A DNA stretch of 64,000 nt from Inquilinus sp052113205. GTDB lineage: Bacteria > Pseudomonadota > Alphaproteobacteria > DSM-16000 > Inquilinaceae. Shown here piece by piece: positions 62,982 through 64,000 of this stretch (positions are counted from its first letter, which is position 1; every line of letters begins with the position of its first letter). The position numbers and the translations under genes were made by a program. The notes beneath the pieces are model-generated. The model was not told the DNA's origin and did no database searches. It worked only from the letters and a program-made list of their open reading frames with translations. Location: contig NZ_JBFRCU010000008.1 in assembly GCF_052113205.1 (NCBI RefSeq), positions 62,001 through 126,000 on the forward strand, given 5' to 3'.

Positions 62982-63728
62982 ATGAGCCTGTCGCTCGACC
63001 ATGTGGTGATCGCCGTCCGCGACCTGACGGGGGCGGTCGCCGATTACCGGGCGCTCGGCTTCACCGTGCTGCCGGGCGGCGAGCACACCCACGGCGCCAG
63101 CCACAACGCGCTGATCGTCTTCGCCGACGGCGCCTATATCGAGCTGATCGCCTTCCGCCGTCCGAACCCGGAGTTCCGCTGGTGGCGGGTGCTCAGCGAG
63201 GCCGGCGACGGGCTGGTCGACTTTGCCCTGCTGCCCGGCGACATCGCGGCCGATGTGGCGGCGGCCAAGGCGCGCGGCCTCGAACTCGAGGGGCCGACCG
63301 ACGGTGGCCGGGTGCGGCCGGACGGCGAGCGGCTGGAATGGCGCACGGCGCGGGCGGCGACCTCGGACCTGCCCTTCCTGTGCGGCGACGTCACGCCGCG
63401 GCACCTGCGGGTGCAGGAGGGCAATGTCCGCCGCCACGCCAATGGTGTGCTCGGTGTCGCCGGGATCGAGGTGGCGGTGGAGAACACCGAGGTCAGCGCC
63501 TGGCGCTATGCCGCGCTGCTCGGCATCCCGGCCGCGCGCGGCGTGCCGATCGACCTGGGCAACGGCCAGTCCGTCAGCCTGCTCGGTCCTGACCGTGCCG
63601 CGGCGGCGCTGGCGGCGCGCGGCGAGGGGCCGGTGTCGCTGACGCTGCGCGTCGCCCCAGGCAGCGCGACAGGCGATCTCGACCCAATGCGCACACAGGG
63701 AGTCCGCATCACCCGGGTCGAGGATTGA
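62982..63728 (+). CDS. Glyoxalase-like domain (VOC superfamily) protein
   Basis: A 248-residue protein with an N-terminal VOC half (LDHVVIAVRDLTGAVADYRALGFTV) and a second, more diverged half after residue 150, as in the Glyoxalase_3-type family. Potential metal ligands are H8 and E48 (YIELIAF). It is 200 bases after the sulfur operon, separated by a REP-like element; its ATG has AGGAGA upstream. Function unknown; lyase, isomerase or binding roles all occur in the family. Confidence 0.8.
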   Translation: MSLSLDHVVIAVRDLTGAVADYRALGFTVLPGGEHTHGASHNALIVFADGAYIELIAFRRPNPEFRWWRVLSEAGDGLVDFALLPGDIAADVAAAKARGLELEGPTDGGRVRPDGERLEWRTARAATSDLPFLCGDVTPRHLRVQEGNVRRHANGVLGVAGIEVAVENTEVSAWRYAALLGIPAARGVPIDLGNGQSVSLLGPDRAAAALAARGEGPVSLTLRVAPGSATGDLDPMRTQGVRITRVED

Positions 63729-63790
63729 GTCCCGTCGTGGAATACGGCGCGTGTCGCCGACGCGATGGGAGTCCCGCGGCCGGAGGCGGC

Positions 63791-64000
63791 TCAGGCGGAG
63801 GGAAACAGTCTCGTCTGCTCGGCATCCCAGGCCACATGCACGGCATCGCCGAAGCCGAACTCCGCGTCGTCCGGGCGGGACAATGGGCTGCGCACCGCCA
63901 GCTCCTGATGCCACTGCGTCCGCACCGTGTAGTGCATGGTGTCGCCGAGGAAGGTCCGGTCGACCACCACGCCCGGCAGCCCGGCCCGGCCTGAAGCGTT
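63791..64000 (-). CDS. PotA-type ABC transporter ATPase, C-terminal TOBE part (partial)
   Basis: The last 69 codons of a leftward gene that begins beyond the window. The translation includes GVVVDRTFLGDTMHYTVRTQ, then WHQELAVRSPLSRP and VHVAWDAEQTRLFPSA before the stop, which is the TOBE_2 domain at the C-terminus of spermidine/putrescine or Fe(III)-type ABC ATPases. The nucleotide-binding domain is not in the window. Confidence 0.8.
   Translation of the reverse strand, partial: NASGRAGLPGVVVDRTFLGDTMHYTVRTQWHQELAVRSPLSRPDDAEFGFGDAVHVAWDAEQTRLFPSA

Overview
The window comes from a GC-rich alphaproteobacterium. The codon use is strongly GC-biased, several extracytoplasmic binding proteins are Tat- or Sec-exported, there are many ABC uptake systems, and the intergenic REP-like palindromes are of a kind common in this class. 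A large-genome rhizosphere-type Rhodospirillales or Hyphomicrobiales member would fit; no rRNA is present, so this is inference. Three single N bases (34870, 37393, 43022) show it is a draft assembly.

Layout. 1-2780: a three-gene CoA operon resembling ripC-ripB-ripA (itaconate breakdown to pyruvate and acetyl-CoA). 2885-5059: an exported protein of unknown function, an IS3-type transposase remnant and a tyrosine integrase. 5389-7066: a hipB/hipA-like pair with a clear operator palindrome, followed by 1.3 kb without convincing genes. 8334-29867: an accessory block, visibly less GC-rich than the flanks, with two convergent gene sets packed with peptidases. The rightward set holds an M15 peptidase, a subtilisin-metallopeptidase fusion, a metallo-beta-lactamase-fold hydrolase, a membrane protein and a trypsin-phospholipase D fusion. 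The leftward set holds an unknown protein, a trypsin-like protease with a long C-terminal domain, a MoxR AAA+ ATPase, a large four-helix membrane protein, a membrane-anchored beta-propeller and a subtilisin. 30140-34408: a second, broken hipBA locus cut by an IS fragment, a partial second copy of an integrase 3' end, a Fic protein, the intact integrase, and the 3' half of tRNA-Gly(GCC). That half-tRNA is the footprint of integration and marks the right edge of the mobile region.

To the right of the tRNA fragment lies catabolic chromosome. 34545-40346: a LacI-regulated sugar (rhamnose/AI-2-like) ABC transporter with an ATPase-permease fusion and a perfect 20-bp operator. 40535-62784: about 22 kb that looks devoted to organosulfur scavenging, with four flavin-dependent luciferase-like monooxygenases, an M20 deacylase, a GNAT acetyltransferase, two paralogous amino-acid-type binding proteins around a permease-ATPase fusion, an Ssu-type sulfonate transporter, an OsmC protein, and a complete peptide-type ABC operon with KPN_01858/Avi_7170/Avi_7169-type enzymes. 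62982-64000: a glyoxalase-like protein and the C-terminal end of a PotA-type ABC ATPase that runs out of the window.

How the parts may work together. The acetyltransferase, monooxygenase, M20 deacylase and amino-acid ABC set is the same as in the Bacillus yxe route for S-(2-succino)cysteine, so a similar N-acetylate, oxidise, deacetylate route to cysteine is the best reading. The peptidase block has the architecture of an ATPase-controlled protease system. A membrane propeller sensor, a membrane scaffold and a MoxR remodeler sit with two further proteolytic genes in one tight leftward transcription unit, facing a second unit of degradative enzymes. It lies in a mobile region flanked by integrases and toxin-like HipA and Fic genes, which makes a host-defence or inter-element conflict role plausible but unproven.
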